A stretch of 45,029 nt of DNA from positions 1 to 45,029 of the forward strand of contig CALGVD010000078.1 of the NCBI GenBank assembly GCA_937920275.1, written 5' to 3'. The position numbers and the translations under genes were made by a program. Positions 34,151 through 42,932 of the stretch are shown piece after piece (within the stretch, counting starts at the first letter, position 1; each line of letters begins with the position of its first letter). The notes beneath the pieces are model-generated. The model searched no databases. It saw nothing but the letters and a program-made list of their open reading frames with translations, and was not told where the DNA came from. The stretch is from an uncultured Pseudomonadota bacterium. GTDB taxonomy: Bacteria; Pseudomonadota; Gammaproteobacteria; Steroidobacterales; Steroidobacteraceae.

Positions 34151-34531
34151 ATGGACACACCACCCCGGAACGACCGTCTGGAAATGCCCGTCCCGACCGA
34201 ACTGCGCCTGCGCCGCCAGTCGCGGGTGCTGGAGGTCGCCTTCGGCCCGGACGAGCAGTACGCCCTCCCCTTCGAGTTCTTGCGCGTGCAGTCGCCCTCG
34301 GCCGAGGTCAAAGGCCACGGCCCCGGCCAGGAGACGCTGGTGCTCGGCAAACAGACGGTGGGGATCCGCGAGATCGAACCGGTGGGTCAGTACGCCGTAC
34401 GGCTCGTGTTCGACGACGGCCACGACAGCGGCCTCTACAGCTGGAAGTACCTGCAGGAGCTCGGCCGGGACCAGGCAGCGCTCTGGACGCGGTACCTGGA
34501 GCGGGTGGCCGCGGCGGCAGCCGACCGCTAG
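34151..34531 (+). CDS. DUF971 (GBBH-like N-terminal domain) protein
   Basis: 126 residues. The core matches the gamma-butyrobetaine-hydroxylase-like N-terminal domain: [35 protein letters not shown], then [25 protein letters not shown] and [11 protein letters not shown]. Stand-alone members are common in gammaproteobacteria near hslVU or ubiE, and some are implicated in Fe-S or metal handling. Function here is unproven. It is divergent from the GltD-like gene, with 102 bp between starts, and is followed by ubiE after about 104 bp. Confidence 0.85.
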   Translation: MDTPPRNDRLEMPVPTELRLRRQSRVLEVAFGPDEQYALPFEFLRVQSPSAEVKGHGPGQETLVLGKQTVGIREIEPVGQYAVRLVFDDGHDSGLYSWKYLQELGRDQAALWTRYLERVAAAAADR

Positions 34532-34623
34532 ACCGGAGCCTGGAGAGGATCTGCCCGACCTCGGACCTGAGTGTCCGGACACGGTTTTGTTCCTTCGCGG
34601 CGCCGATTGCCAGAGGCAGCCGG

Positions 34624-34629
34624 TACAAT
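34624..34629 (+). promoter_or_regulatory. -10 box 6 nt before the ubiE start (possible leaderless promoter)
   Basis: TACAAT matches the -10 consensus at 5 of 6 positions and ends 6 nt before the ATG at 34636. A GAGGGG lies in those 6 nt but touches the start codon, too close to serve as a normal Shine-Dalgarno. No good -35 is seen. Confidence 0.5.
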
Positions 34630-34635
34630 GAGGGG

Positions 34636-35394
34636 ATGGACGCTCCGCGGGACGGAAAAACCACGCATTTCGGCTTCGAGGAGGTCGCCTGGGAGGACAA
34701 AGCCCAGCGCGTACGGGGCGTGTTCGATTCGGTCGCCCCCCGCTACGACCTCATGAACGATCTGATGTCCGGCGGCCTGCACCGCGTCTGGAAGCAGTTC
34801 ACGCTCTCCCAGACCCACCTGCGCCCCGGCCAACGGGCGCTCGATGTCGCAGGCGGTACCGGCGACCTCGCACGCGGACTCGCAGCCCAGGTCGGCGAAC
34901 AGGGGCTCGTCGTGCTCTCGGACATCAACGGCGCGATGCTCGCCCACGGCCGAGACAGGCTCCTCGATGTCGGTCTCACCCGCGGCATCGCCTACGCGCA
35001 GGCCAACGCCGAGCGCCTCCCGTTCGCGGACAGCAGCTTCGACTGCGTCACCATCGCCTTCGGCCTGCGCAATGTCACCGACAAGGCGGCCGCCCTCGCC
35101 TCGATGCGCCGCGTGCTGCGCCCGGGCGGTCAACTGATGGTCCTCGAGTTCTCGCAGCCGGTGGCACCCGGCCTCAAGCCCCTCTACGACGCCTATTCGT
35201 TCCGCGTCCTGCCCTTCCTCGGCCGCGTGATCGCCCGCGACGAGGACAGCTACCGCTACCTCGCCGAGTCCATCCGCAAGCATCCCGACCAGGAGACCCT
35301 GCTCGGCATGATGCGCGAGGCGGGTCTCGAAGATTGCCGCTACCACAACCTCTCCGGCGGGATCGTGGCGCTGCACCGCGGCTACCGTTACTGA
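34636..35394 (+). CDS. ubiE: ubiquinone/menaquinone biosynthesis C-methyltransferase
   Basis: 252 residues (E. coli 251). The N-terminus has [10 protein letters not shown] and [17 protein letters not shown]. The SAM-binding motif I is [14 protein letters not shown], and the family signature is [15 protein letters not shown]. The end ALHRGYRY matches E. coli. It methylates the demethoxy-benzoquinol ring carbon in ubiquinone synthesis, and demethylmenaquinone where present. ubiE-ubiJ-ubiB form one operon, as in E. coli. Confidence 0.96.
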   Translation: MDAPRDGKTTHFGFEEVAWEDKAQRVRGVFDSVAPRYDLMNDLMSGGLHRVWKQFTLSQTHLRPGQRALDVAGGTGDLARGLAAQVGEQGLVVLSDINGAMLAHGRDRLLDVGLTRGIAYAQANAERLPFADSSFDCVTIAFGLRNVTDKAAALASMRRVLRPGGQLMVLEFSQPVAPGLKPLYDAYSFRVLPFLGRVIARDEDSYRYLAESIRKHPDQETLLGMMREAGLEDCRYHNLSGGIVALHRGYRY

Positions 35395-35408
35395 CCGCTG
35401 TCGCCCGC

Positions 35409-36023
35409 ATGCTGACCGAACTCGTCGAAAACCTTTTGAACCGCAATCTCGGCGCCTCGCCCCGGGCGCGCGAGCTCTGCGCCGCGCTGCGCGGACGCCG
35501 CCTGCGCATCACGATCAGCGGCCTCGGCTTGCGCATCGGACTCGAATCCTTGGGCAGCACGCTACGGATCGCACGCGATCCGGACGGCGAGTTCGACGCC
35601 GAGGTCGAGGGCAGCCCCGTGAACCTCGTCGCTCTCGCAGGTCCCTCGCCCGAGCACCTGTTGCGGTCGGGCGCCGTACAGGTGCGCGGGGACACGGAGC
35701 TTCTGCAGCGCTATCGTGAGCTCGGTCTTCTGCTGCGCCCGGACCTCGAAGAGGAGCTGTCCCGCTTCGTCGGCGATGCGCCCGCGCACCAGGTCATGCG
35801 GTTCGCGGGCAAAGTGTTCGGCTTCGGTCGCCACGCCGCCGATACCGCGGTGCAGAACGCCGCCGAGTATTTCGCCCACGAACGCGGCGACCTCGTGCCT
35901 GCCGCTGAAGCAGAGGCGTTCATGAGCGATGTCGATCGTCTGCGCGAGGATGTCGATCGTACGGAGGCGCGGATCGCCCACATCGAAGCGCGCTTGGCGG
36001 CCATCGCAGAGCCGGCACCATGA
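35409..36023 (+). CDS. ubiJ: ubiquinone biosynthesis accessory factor UbiJ (SCP2 domain)
   Basis: 204 residues (E. coli 201) from the ATG at 35409, 14 nt after ubiE. The N-terminal SCP2-type lipid-binding domain covers about 10-110. A helical region and a coiled coil (DVDRLREDVDRTEARIAHIE) follow. UbiJ binds quinone intermediates and organises the soluble Ubi complex together with UbiK, whose gene is at 5711-5965. The stop overlaps the ubiB start (ATGA). Confidence 0.92.
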   Translation: MLTELVENLLNRNLGASPRARELCAALRGRRLRITISGLGLRIGLESLGSTLRIARDPDGEFDAEVEGSPVNLVALAGPSPEHLLRSGAVQVRGDTELLQRYRELGLLLRPDLEEELSRFVGDAPAHQVMRFAGKVFGFGRHAADTAVQNAAEYFAHERGDLVPAAEAEAFMSDVDRLREDVDRTEARIAHIEARLAAIAEPAP

Positions 36024-37681
36024 AGCTTCGCGTGATGGCGCGCCTCATCCAGATCCAACGCGTTCTGGTGCGTCACGGACTCGACGATTTCGTGCGCGAG
36101 ACGCACCTCTACCGCCCGCTGCGCTTCGTGTTCCTCGCCTCACCCTGGACCTGGCTCGAGCGGCGTAAAGAGGCCCCGCGCGCTGAGCGCCTGCGGCTGG
36201 CGCTCGAGGAGCTCGGCCCCATCTTCATCAAGCTCGGGCAGGCGCTCTCCACGCGTCGCGACCTGCTCCCGCCCGATATCGCCATGGAGCTCGCCAAGCT
36301 CCAGGACCGCGTGCCGCCGTTCGACAACGAGACCGCGCGCGCCATCATCGAGAAGTCGCTCGGCAGACCCGTCACCGAATCCTTCGCGACTTTCGAAGCG
36401 CAACCGCTCGCGGCGGCCTCGATCGCGCAGGTGCACGCGGCGACGCTGAAAGACGGTACCGATGTGGTCATCAAGGTGCTGCGCCCCGGGATGAAAGAGA
36501 TCATCTCGCGCGATCTCGAGGTGATGCACGAGCTCGCGCGTCTCGCCAAGACCCACTCCACAGAGGCGCGGCGGCTGCGCGTCGACGAGATCGTCGACGA
36601 ATACGAGAAGACCATCCTCGACGAGCTCGATCTGATGCGCGAAGCCGCCAACGCTTCGCAGCTCAAACGAAATTTCGAAGGATCATCGCTGCTGCATGTG
36701 CCGACGGTGTATTGGGATCTCTGCCGCATCGATGTGATGGTCATGGAGCGCATCCGCGGCGTGACCATCAGCGACATGGATACCCTGCGAGCCAAGGGCG
36801 CAGACATCGCGATGCTCGCCGCGAACGGTGTGAAGATCTTCTTCACGCAGGTGTTCCGGCACAACTTCTTCCACGCCGACATGCACCCCGGCAACATCTT
36901 CGTGCTGATCGACGATCCAGCGAACCCCCGCTATGCCGCCATCGACTTCGGTATCGTGGGCACGCTCGACATCCGCGACCAACACTACTTGGCCGAGAAC
37001 TTCCTCGCCGTGTTCGACCGGGATTACCGCCGCGTGGCGGAACTACATGTGCAGTCGGGTTGGGTGCCGCCCGACACCCGCGTCGACGAGATGGAGTCCG
37101 CCATCCGCACCGTGCTCGAACCCATCTTCGACCGGCCGCTCAAAGATATCTCGTTCGGCACCATCCTGCTGCGCCTGTTCGACATCGCACGCCGTTTCGA
37201 CATGCGTATCCAGCCGCAGCTGATCCTGCTGCAGAAGACGCTGCTGAACATCGAGGGCCTTGGCCGCGACCTCTATCCTGAGCTCGACATCTGGCAGACC
37301 GCGGCGCCGATCCTGCGCGAGTGGATGTCGGACCGGATCAGCCCGCGTGCGCAGATCAAGCACCTGCGCAGGAACCTGCCTGACATGCTGACCGCGATGC
37401 ATGCGCTGCCGTCGTTGGTGAAGGTGGCGGTACAGCAGGCCGAGGACGGCAGATTCGCGTTCGGTGTGCGCTCGGAGGAGCTCGCCGCGCTGCGCGAGGA
37501 GATCCGCCTCTCGGAGCGGCGGCGCAACGGCACCCTGGTCAGCGTCGCGCTGGGACTCGGCAGTCTGCTGTGGCTCGGCTTCGAGATGGAGCCGCGCATC
37601 ATCGGCACACTGCTGCTCATCGCCTCGGGCGTGATGCTGTGGCGGGTCAGACGGACCGGTCGGGCGCTCAACCGGGCCTGA
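36020..37681 (+). CDS. ubiB: ubiquinone biosynthesis protein UbiB (atypical kinase/ATPase)
   Basis: 553 residues (E. coli 546). The family KxGQ motif is FIKLGQALSTRRDLLPPD near residue 75, and the alanine-rich loop replacing the usual P-loop is PLAAASIAQVHAA near 135. The catalytic and metal residues lie in HADMHPGNIF and AIDFGIVG. Two C-terminal hydrophobic segments anchor it to the inner membrane. UbiB is an ATPase thought to extract or deliver lipid-soluble quinone precursors. Its last 14 bp overlap the end of the convergent trpA gene. Confidence 0.96.
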   Translation: MKLRVMARLIQIQRVLVRHGLDDFVRETHLYRPLRFVFLASPWTWLERRKEAPRAERLRLALEELGPIFIKLGQALSTRRDLLPPDIAMELAKLQDRVPPFDNETARAIIEKSLGRPVTESFATFEAQPLAAASIAQVHAATLKDGTDVVIKVLRPGMKEIISRDLEVMHELARLAKTHSTEARRLRVDEIVDEYEKTILDELDLMREAANASQLKRNFEGSSLLHVPTVYWDLCRIDVMVMERIRGVTISDMDTLRAKGADIAMLAANGVKIFFTQVFRHNFFHADMHPGNIFVLIDDPANPRYAAIDFGIVGTLDIRDQHYLAENFLAVFDRDYRRVAELHVQSGWVPPDTRVDEMESAIRTVLEPIFDRPLKDISFGTILLRLFDIARRFDMRIQPQLILLQKTLLNIEGLGRDLYPELDIWQTAAPILREWMSDRISPRAQIKHLRRNLPDMLTAMHALPSLVKVAVQQAEDGRFAFGVRSEELAALREEIRLSERRRNGTLVSVALGLGSLLWLGFEMEPRIIGTLLLIASGVMLWRVRRTGRALNRA

Positions 37682-38438
37682 GCGCCCTCAACCAAGCCGT
37701 CGGATCCTCGCCGCGCTCGAGCACCTCGACCAGCGCCGAGCCGACCACCACGCCTTCAACGGTACCGCACAGGCGCGCGACCTGCGCCGCGGAGCGGATG
37801 CCGAAACCCGCACAGACCGGCACCGGCGAGGCGGCACGCACGCGCGCAAGATACTCGAGCACGCTGTCGGGCACCTCGACGGACTTACCGGTGGTACCGG
37901 TCATGGTGACGGCATAGACGAAGCCCTCGCTGGCGGCGCAGACCTGCGCCAGACGCGCAGGCGTGGTCACCGGCGTCACCATCTGTACGAGCGCGACGCC
38001 CGCGTTCTGCAGCGCAGCGCGCAGGTCATCGCCCTCGTCGAACGGCAGATCGGGGACGATGAAGCCGCAGACGCCGACCGCTGCAGCATCGGCCGCGAGC
38101 TTCTCGTAGCCGTACTGCAGCAGCGGGTTGAGGTAGCTCATCAAGACGAGCGGCGCAGCCGGTCGCTGCATCGCACCGAGTTCGGCGAGGATCCAGCGCA
38201 GGCTCACGCCCTGGGTGAGCGCCACCTGGCTCGATCGCTGGATGGTCATGCCGTCCGCCATCGGGTCGGTGAACGGCACGCCGATCTCGACCACATCTGC
38301 GCCCGCCGCCACGGCGTGCAGATGCTCACGGAACTTTTGAGCCTCGGGGAAGCCGGCGGTGAGGAAGGCGACGATGGCGGTGCCGCCGTCTGCTGATGCG
38401 GTGCGGATCGCTGCGCTCAAGCGATCGTGCGGCTTCAT
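37668..38438 (-). CDS. trpA: tryptophan synthase, alpha subunit
   Basis: 256 residues. Catalytic residues Glu51 and Asp62 lie in VVEIGVPFTDPMADG. The phosphate-binding loop is PVCAGFGIRSAAQV, followed by GVVVGSALVE. It cleaves indole-3-glycerol phosphate to indole and glyceraldehyde 3-phosphate and channels indole to TrpB. It is the last gene of the trp operon. The start overlaps the trpB stop (ATGA). The coding ends of trpA and ubiB overlap by 14 bp, so any terminator of one lies inside the other. Confidence 0.97.
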   Translation of the reverse strand: MKPHDRLSAAIRTASADGGTAIVAFLTAGFPEAQKFREHLHAVAAGADVVEIGVPFTDPMADGMTIQRSSQVALTQGVSLRWILAELGAMQRPAAPLVLMSYLNPLLQYGYEKLAADAAAVGVCGFIVPDLPFDEGDDLRAALQNAGVALVQMVTPVTTPARLAQVCAASEGFVYAVTMTGTTGKSVEVPDSVLEYLARVRAASPVPVCAGFGIRSAAQVARLCGTVEGVVVGSALVEVLERGEDPTAWLRALRPG

Positions 38439-39715
38439 CGCTCGACTCCCTGTGCGTGGACGCCTGACCGCTCGCCGTCGAGCAGCGTACGCTGCAGCGT
38501 CGGCATGTCTTTGTCGCCACGGCCTGACATGTTGAGCAACAGGTGCTTGCCTGGATTGCGCGCGGCCCAGCGCTTGGCGCCGTGCAGGGCATGTGCGGTC
38601 TCGAGCGCAGGCAGGATGCCCTCCATGCGAGCGCACTCCTGCAGCGCGTCTAGCGCCTCCTCGTCGGTCGCAGACTCGTACTGCACACGACCTGCGGCGA
38701 GCAGCAGCGCGTGCTCGGGGCCGACGCCGGGATAGTCGAGGCCCGCCGAGATGGAGTCGGTCTCGTAGATCTGTCCGTTCTCATCCTGTAGCAGCAGGGA
38801 ATAACAGCCCTGCAACACACCCGGCCAGCCGTAAGAGAGGCTCGCGGCGTTCTGGCCGAGCGCGCTGCCGCGCCCACCCGCCTCGACGCCGATGATGGCG
38901 ACATCCCGATCCGCGACAAAGGCGTGGAACATGCCGATGGCGTTGGAGCCGCCGCCGACACAGGCGAACACGGCATCCGGCAAGCGCCCTTCGCGCTTCA
39001 GGAACTGCTCTCGTGCCTCGCGACCGATGATGGATTGCAGTTCGCGCACGAGATAGGGATAGGGATGCGGCCCCACCGCCGAACCGAGCAGGTAGAAAGT
39101 GCCGTTCGGATCGGAGACCCAATCGCGCAGCGCCTCGTCGATGGCGGCACGCAATGTCTGGTCGCCGCCCGTCACCGGCACCACCTCGGCGCCCATCAAT
39201 CGCATACGACCGACATTGGGCGCTTGGCGCTCCATGTCGATCGCGCCCATGTAGACCGTACAGGGCAAGCCGAGACGCGCACAGGCCGCCGCACTCGCCA
39301 CGCCATGCTGGCCGGCGCCGGTCTCCGCGACGATACGCTGGGCACCGAGGCGCTGGGCAAGCAGCGCCTGACCGAGGGCGTTGTTGATCTTGTGCGCGCC
39401 CGTGTGCGCGAGGTCCTCGCGCTTGAACCAGACCTCGGCACCCCAAGCGGCCGAGAGCCGCGGCGCATGCGACAACGCGGTCGGGCGACCGACCCAGGAA
39501 TCGAGCTGCCCGGCGAGTTCGCGCTGGAAGTCCTCGCGCGGCAGGTGCTCGCGCATGCCCGCTTCGAGACGCTCGAGCGCCGGGATCAGCGTCTCGGGCA
39601 CATAGCGGCCACCATACGGTCCGAAGCGGCCACGGGCGTCGGGGAAACGGCCGGCAAGCTCGGCATCGAGCAACTGCTGCTGCTCGGCCGGGGTGAATCT
39701 GACGTTGGCGTTCAT
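38435..39715 (-). CDS. trpB: tryptophan synthase, beta subunit
   Basis: 426 residues from the ATG at 39715, 10 nt after the trpF stop. A TTG at 39751 in the same frame would overlap trpF and is less likely. The N-terminus carries FGPYGGRYVPETL. The PLP lysine is Lys109 in HTGAHKINN, and the phosphate-binding loop is CVGGGSNAIG. It joins indole and serine to make tryptophan. This is the TrpB1 type that works with TrpA. Confidence 0.97.
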   Translation of the reverse strand: MNANVRFTPAEQQQLLDAELAGRFPDARGRFGPYGGRYVPETLIPALERLEAGMREHLPREDFQRELAGQLDSWVGRPTALSHAPRLSAAWGAEVWFKREDLAHTGAHKINNALGQALLAQRLGAQRIVAETGAGQHGVASAAACARLGLPCTVYMGAIDMERQAPNVGRMRLMGAEVVPVTGGDQTLRAAIDEALRDWVSDPNGTFYLLGSAVGPHPYPYLVRELQSIIGREAREQFLKREGRLPDAVFACVGGGSNAIGMFHAFVADRDVAIIGVEAGGRGSALGQNAASLSYGWPGVLQGCYSLLLQDENGQIYETDSISAGLDYPGVGPEHALLLAAGRVQYESATDEEALDALQECARMEGILPALETAHALHGAKRWAARNPGKHLLLNMSGRGDKDMPTLQRTLLDGERSGVHAQGVER

Positions 39716-39725
39716 GTGGATGCGC

Positions 39726-40337
39726 TCATTGTCTGGGTTCCTCGAGGTCAAACTGCGCTGCAGCCGCTCGGGCGGCCACCACGAAGTCGGTTATCTTTGA
39801 TGATGATTTCGTGCCGGGCGTCGACTCGACGCCGCTCGACACATCGACACCCCACGGACGGACTGCCCGGATCGCATCGGCGACATTGCCCGGATTCAGG
39901 CCGCCCGCGAGCAGCACTTCGGTACGCTCCGCCAAGGTATGGGCACGCGCCCAATCGGCGGTACGGCCCGTGCCGCTCACCGCACCCTCGTAGAGTACCC
40001 GCTCCGGCAACCGCTCGGGGAGCGTCGCGCCCTCGCGCAGTACCGGTAGCAGCCGCGCGCGGGCGCGGGGCGAGAGCGTCGCGACATCCTCGATGTCCGT
40101 CTGGATCAGATCGGGCGAGAAGATGTCGAGGATCTCTTCCACCTCGGCGGTCGTCGGATGCAGGGTGACGGCGACGCAGAGCGCACGGCCACGCGCAGGG
40201 GCCGCCAACGCCGCAGCCTCCGCAGGTGTCACGCGCCGCACCGAGGGGGCGAACACGAAACCGATGGCATCCGCGCCTGCGGCCAGCGCAGCGTCGACGC
40301 CCTCCGGCGTGGTGAGTCCACAGATCTTCACGAACAT
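39726..40337 (-). CDS. trpF: phosphoribosylanthranilate isomerase
   Basis: 203 residues. It opens MFVKICGLTTPEGVDAALAAGAD with the catalytic Cys6. LAGGLNPGNV and GVDVSSGVE are the phosphate-binding signatures. Two family positions differ: the usual VQLHG is IQTDI, and the general-acid aspartate (LLDN in E. coli) aligns with Glu in VLYEGAVSGTG. The enzyme performs the Amadori rearrangement of phosphoribosylanthranilate. Its start overlaps the end of trpC by 10 nt. Confidence 0.93.
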   Translation of the reverse strand: MFVKICGLTTPEGVDAALAAGADAIGFVFAPSVRRVTPAEAAALAAPARGRALCVAVTLHPTTAEVEEILDIFSPDLIQTDIEDVATLSPRARARLLPVLREGATLPERLPERVLYEGAVSGTGRTADWARAHTLAERTEVLLAGGLNPGNVADAIRAVRPWGVDVSSGVESTPGTKSSSKITDFVVAARAAAAQFDLEEPRQ

Positions 40338-41224
40338 GCCGCACCGTCCCTGCGCGATCGGTGCTGCAGCGCCACGCGCGCAGCGCCCAGCATCGCTCCG
40401 GCGAGCTCGCGGGGTGCCCCACCCGTCATCAGCGCGCTGCCGACGAGCGCAAGATCGTAACCGCAGGCGGCGAGCCGCGCGGCATCCGCGGGTGTCGCGA
40501 CACCGCTCTCGGCGACACGCGCGACCCATGAGGGCAGCTGACCCACCATCTCCTCGAGTCGCCCCGGCACGACCTGCAGCGTGACGAGGTCGCGACAGTT
40601 GATGCCGAGCAGCAGCGACTCGCCGAGGCTCCCGCCGACGGTCGGACGCCGCGGCCCCAGCAGCTGTGCCGCGAGTCCGATGTCCTCGGCATCGAAGGCC
40701 TCGAGCAATACGAAGAGTCCGTGCTCAAGCGCTGCATCCATCAGCGCTTCGAGCGCGGCGCGCGGCAACATACGCAGGATCAGCAGCACTCCGCCTGCAC
40801 CGGCAGCGCGCGCTTCCAACACCTGATACGGATCGACGAGGAAATCTTTGCGCATCGCCGGGATGCCGTGTGGCGCGAGCGCTGCGGCGGCCTGCGCGAG
40901 GTGCGCAAGGTCGCCATCGAAACGGGACGGCTCGGTGAGCACCGACACCGCGGCGGCACCCGCGTCGGCATAGGCCAGCACGCGCCGCGTGACATCCTCA
41001 TCGCGTGCATCGCGCAGTGCGCCGATGGCCGGCGAGCGGAGTTTCATCTCGGCGATGAGATCGAACCCCTGAGGTGATAGCTGCAAGCGAGGGGCCGGTG
41101 GCAGGTCGCGCAATCGTGCGCGCAACTCCGACACCGGCAAGCGTGCGCGTGCCGCTTCGGTTCGGTCGCGGCTCGATGCCGCCATACCCGCCAAGAAGTC
41201 GCCCGCCTCCACGCCTGCGTTCAT
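40328..41224 (-). CDS. trpC: indole-3-glycerol phosphate synthase
   Basis: 298 residues. The (beta-alpha)8 barrel has FDLIAEMKLRSPAIGAL (the first catalytic Lys segment), IPAMRKDFLVDPYQV, LLGINCRDLVTLQV and AESGVATPADA. It converts carboxyphenylamino-deoxyribulose phosphate to indole-3-glycerol phosphate. It is not fused to TrpF, unlike E. coli. The ATG at 41224 overlaps the stop of the second of two 5-codon minigenes between trpD and trpC. Confidence 0.95.
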   Translation of the reverse strand: MNAGVEAGDFLAGMAASSRDRTEAARARLPVSELRARLRDLPPAPRLQLSPQGFDLIAEMKLRSPAIGALRDARDEDVTRRVLAYADAGAAAVSVLTEPSRFDGDLAHLAQAAAALAPHGIPAMRKDFLVDPYQVLEARAAGAGGVLLILRMLPRAALEALMDAALEHGLFVLLEAFDAEDIGLAAQLLGPRRPTVGGSLGESLLLGINCRDLVTLQVVPGRLEEMVGQLPSWVARVAESGVATPADAARLAACGYDLALVGSALMTGGAPRELAGAMLGAARVALQHRSRRDGAACS

Positions 41225-41262
41225 ATTGGGGCGCTCATATTGGAGCGCTCATGCTGGGGCCC
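41221..41262 (-). repeat. three 14-bp tandem repeats forming two ATGA-linked 5-codon minigenes
   Basis: On the plus strand TCATATTGGGGCGC, TCATATTGGAGCGC and TCATGCTGGGGCCC follow each other. On the coding strand each unit begins with ATGA. The first ATGA (41252-41249) contains the trpD stop and starts ATG-AGC-GCT-CCA-ATA-TGA. Its stop lies in the second ATGA (41238-41235), which starts ATG-AGC-GCC-CCA-ATA-TGA. That stop lies in the third ATGA (41224-41221), the trpC start. Both minigenes encode MSAPI. The unit length is not a multiple of three, so no alternative in-frame trpC start is created. Confidence 0.85.
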
Positions 41263-42307
41263 TCGCGCCGAACTCCGCGATCGCTCGCAGGAGACCCGCC
41301 GCGCGTCCATCGTCGATGGCCGCCCTGGCCTGCGCCAGACCCTCGGCCGGGGTCGCTGCGACACCGGCCACCTCCAACGCGAGCGCAGCGCCCATGTACA
41401 ACGCATCGCGGTGCGCGCCGCGGTCATGGCCCTCGAGCACGGCGCGCAGCGACGCGGCGTTCGCCGCCGCATCACCGCCCGCGAGATCCTGCGGCGTGCA
41501 GGGCGCAAGCCCATAGTCGGCAGGCGTGCGCGTACTACGGCGTACCGTTCCCGCGCCACCCTGCACGTCGAACAGCGTGAACGGTCCTATCGGTGTCGGC
41601 TCATCCCAGCCGCCCGCGCCGTGCACCACGAACGCGCGACGGACGCCGGGCAGACCCGCGAGCGCGGACGCCATCAACTCGGCCATCGCCTCGCTGTAGG
41701 CGCCGACCAACATGTAGGGCGGCGCAGCGGGGTTCGTCAGCGGCCCCAATACATTGAACAAGGTGCGTACACCGAGCGCCTGGCGCACCGGACCGATGGC
41801 CTTCATCGCGGGGTGGTAATGCGGCGCGAACAGGAACGTGAAGCCGGTCGCCGTGAGGCACGCCCCGGCGCGGGTCTCATCAAGCGGCAGCGGGAGCCCC
41901 AATTGCTCGAGCACATCGGCGCTACCCGAGCGGCTCGAGATGGAGCGGTTGCCGTGCTTGATGACGGGCAGCCCGCAAGCGGCCACCAGCAGCGCCGTGC
42001 CCGTGGAGATGTTCACACTGCCCGAGGCATCGCCACCTGTACCGACGATGTCGATGGCGCGGGCCTGCAGCGCAGGATCCACAACCGGACGGAGTGCGAG
42101 TTCGCGCATGGCGCTGGCGAAGCCACGCAGCTCATCGGCGACGACCCCCTTGCTGCGCAGCGCCGCGAGCAGCGCGCCGGCGAGCGCCGGCGGCAGCGCA
42201 GGGTCGGTAAGCGCGCGTAGCGTGTCGGCCGCCTCGCCTTCGGTGAGATCAGTGCGATCCAATACCCGCTCCAGAAGCGGTCGTAGCGATTGCGGGTCAG
42301 CCATCAC
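41249..42307 (-). CDS. trpD: anthranilate phosphoribosyltransferase
   Basis: 352 residues (a second ATG follows immediately). [17 protein letters not shown] is the PRPP-binding signature and [20 protein letters not shown] the anthranilate/PRPP site. GPLTNPA and the [13 protein letters not shown] region are also typical. It attaches phosphoribose to anthranilate. It is separate from trpG, unlike the E. coli fusion, but overlaps its end by 11 nt. Confidence 0.96.
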   Translation of the reverse strand: MMADPQSLRPLLERVLDRTDLTEGEAADTLRALTDPALPPALAGALLAALRSKGVVADELRGFASAMRELALRPVVDPALQARAIDIVGTGGDASGSVNISTGTALLVAACGLPVIKHGNRSISSRSGSADVLEQLGLPLPLDETRAGACLTATGFTFLFAPHYHPAMKAIGPVRQALGVRTLFNVLGPLTNPAAPPYMLVGAYSEAMAELMASALAGLPGVRRAFVVHGAGGWDEPTPIGPFTLFDVQGGAGTVRRSTRTPADYGLAPCTPQDLAGGDAAANAASLRAVLEGHDRGAHRDALYMGAALALEVAGVAATPAEGLAQARAAIDDGRAAGLLRAIAEFGARAPA

Positions 42308-42932
42308 GACGCCCTCCGCGCTGCCGCAAGAAGTTCGCCATCAGCAGAGGTCCCTCGGGCGACAACACACTCTCGGGGTGGAACTGCACACCTTCGACCA
42401 TCAAGTCCCGGTGACGCAGACCCATGATCTCACCCTCGGCGGTGCGCGCCGTGACGATCAGTTCCGGCGGCAGCGACTCGGGCTGGGCGATCAAAGAATG
42501 ATAGCGGCCCGCTTCGCAGGGGTTCGGCAGACCGGCGAAGAGACCTGCACCGTCGTGCGTCACCATCGAAGTCTTGCCGTGCATCAGCCGCCCGGCGCGG
42601 ACGACTTTACCGCCGAAGACTTCGGTGATCGATTGATGGCCGAGGCAGACCCCGAACACGGGCACGAGCCCCGCGAAGGCGCGGATCATGTCCATCGAGG
42701 TGCCGGCGTCGTAGGGCGTGCCCGGCCCCGGTGAGATGCAGACATGGGTGGGCGCGAGCGCGAGCGCCGCCTCGACGCTCAAGGCGTCGTTGCGGTGCAC
42801 CGCGACCTCGGCACCCTGCATCAGGAAGGCCTGCACGAGGTTGTAGGTGAAGGAGTCGTAGTTGTCGATGAGCAGCAGGCGCACACCGTGGCCCGCATCG
42901 CCCATCGCTGCATGCGATACAACGCCGCTCAT
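42297..42932 (-). CDS. trpG: anthranilate synthase, glutamine amidotransferase component
   Basis: 211 residues. A class I amidotransferase: [16 protein letters not shown], the oxyanion segment ISPGPGTP, the nucleophile Cys in FGVCLGHQS, and the His-Glu of [13 protein letters not shown]. It supplies ammonia to TrpE. The protein could also serve aminodeoxychorismate synthase (PabA role), since many bacteria share one subunit; the sequence does not decide this. The ATG at 42932 overlaps the trpE stop (ATGA). Confidence 0.95.
   Translation of the reverse strand: MSGVVSHAAMGDAGHGVRLLLIDNYDSFTYNLVQAFLMQGAEVAVHRNDALSVEAALALAPTHVCISPGPGTPYDAGTSMDMIRAFAGLVPVFGVCLGHQSITEVFGGKVVRAGRLMHGKTSMVTHDGAGLFAGLPNPCEAGRYHSLIAQPESLPPELIVTARTAEGEIMGLRHRDLMVEGVQFHPESVLSPEGPLLMANFLRQRGGRRDG

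Noticed and set aside
41221-41262. CRISPR-like or REP-like array
   Set aside because: Three adjacent 14-bp units without spacers, lying exactly at a gene junction; explained as tandem duplication of an ATGA overlap.
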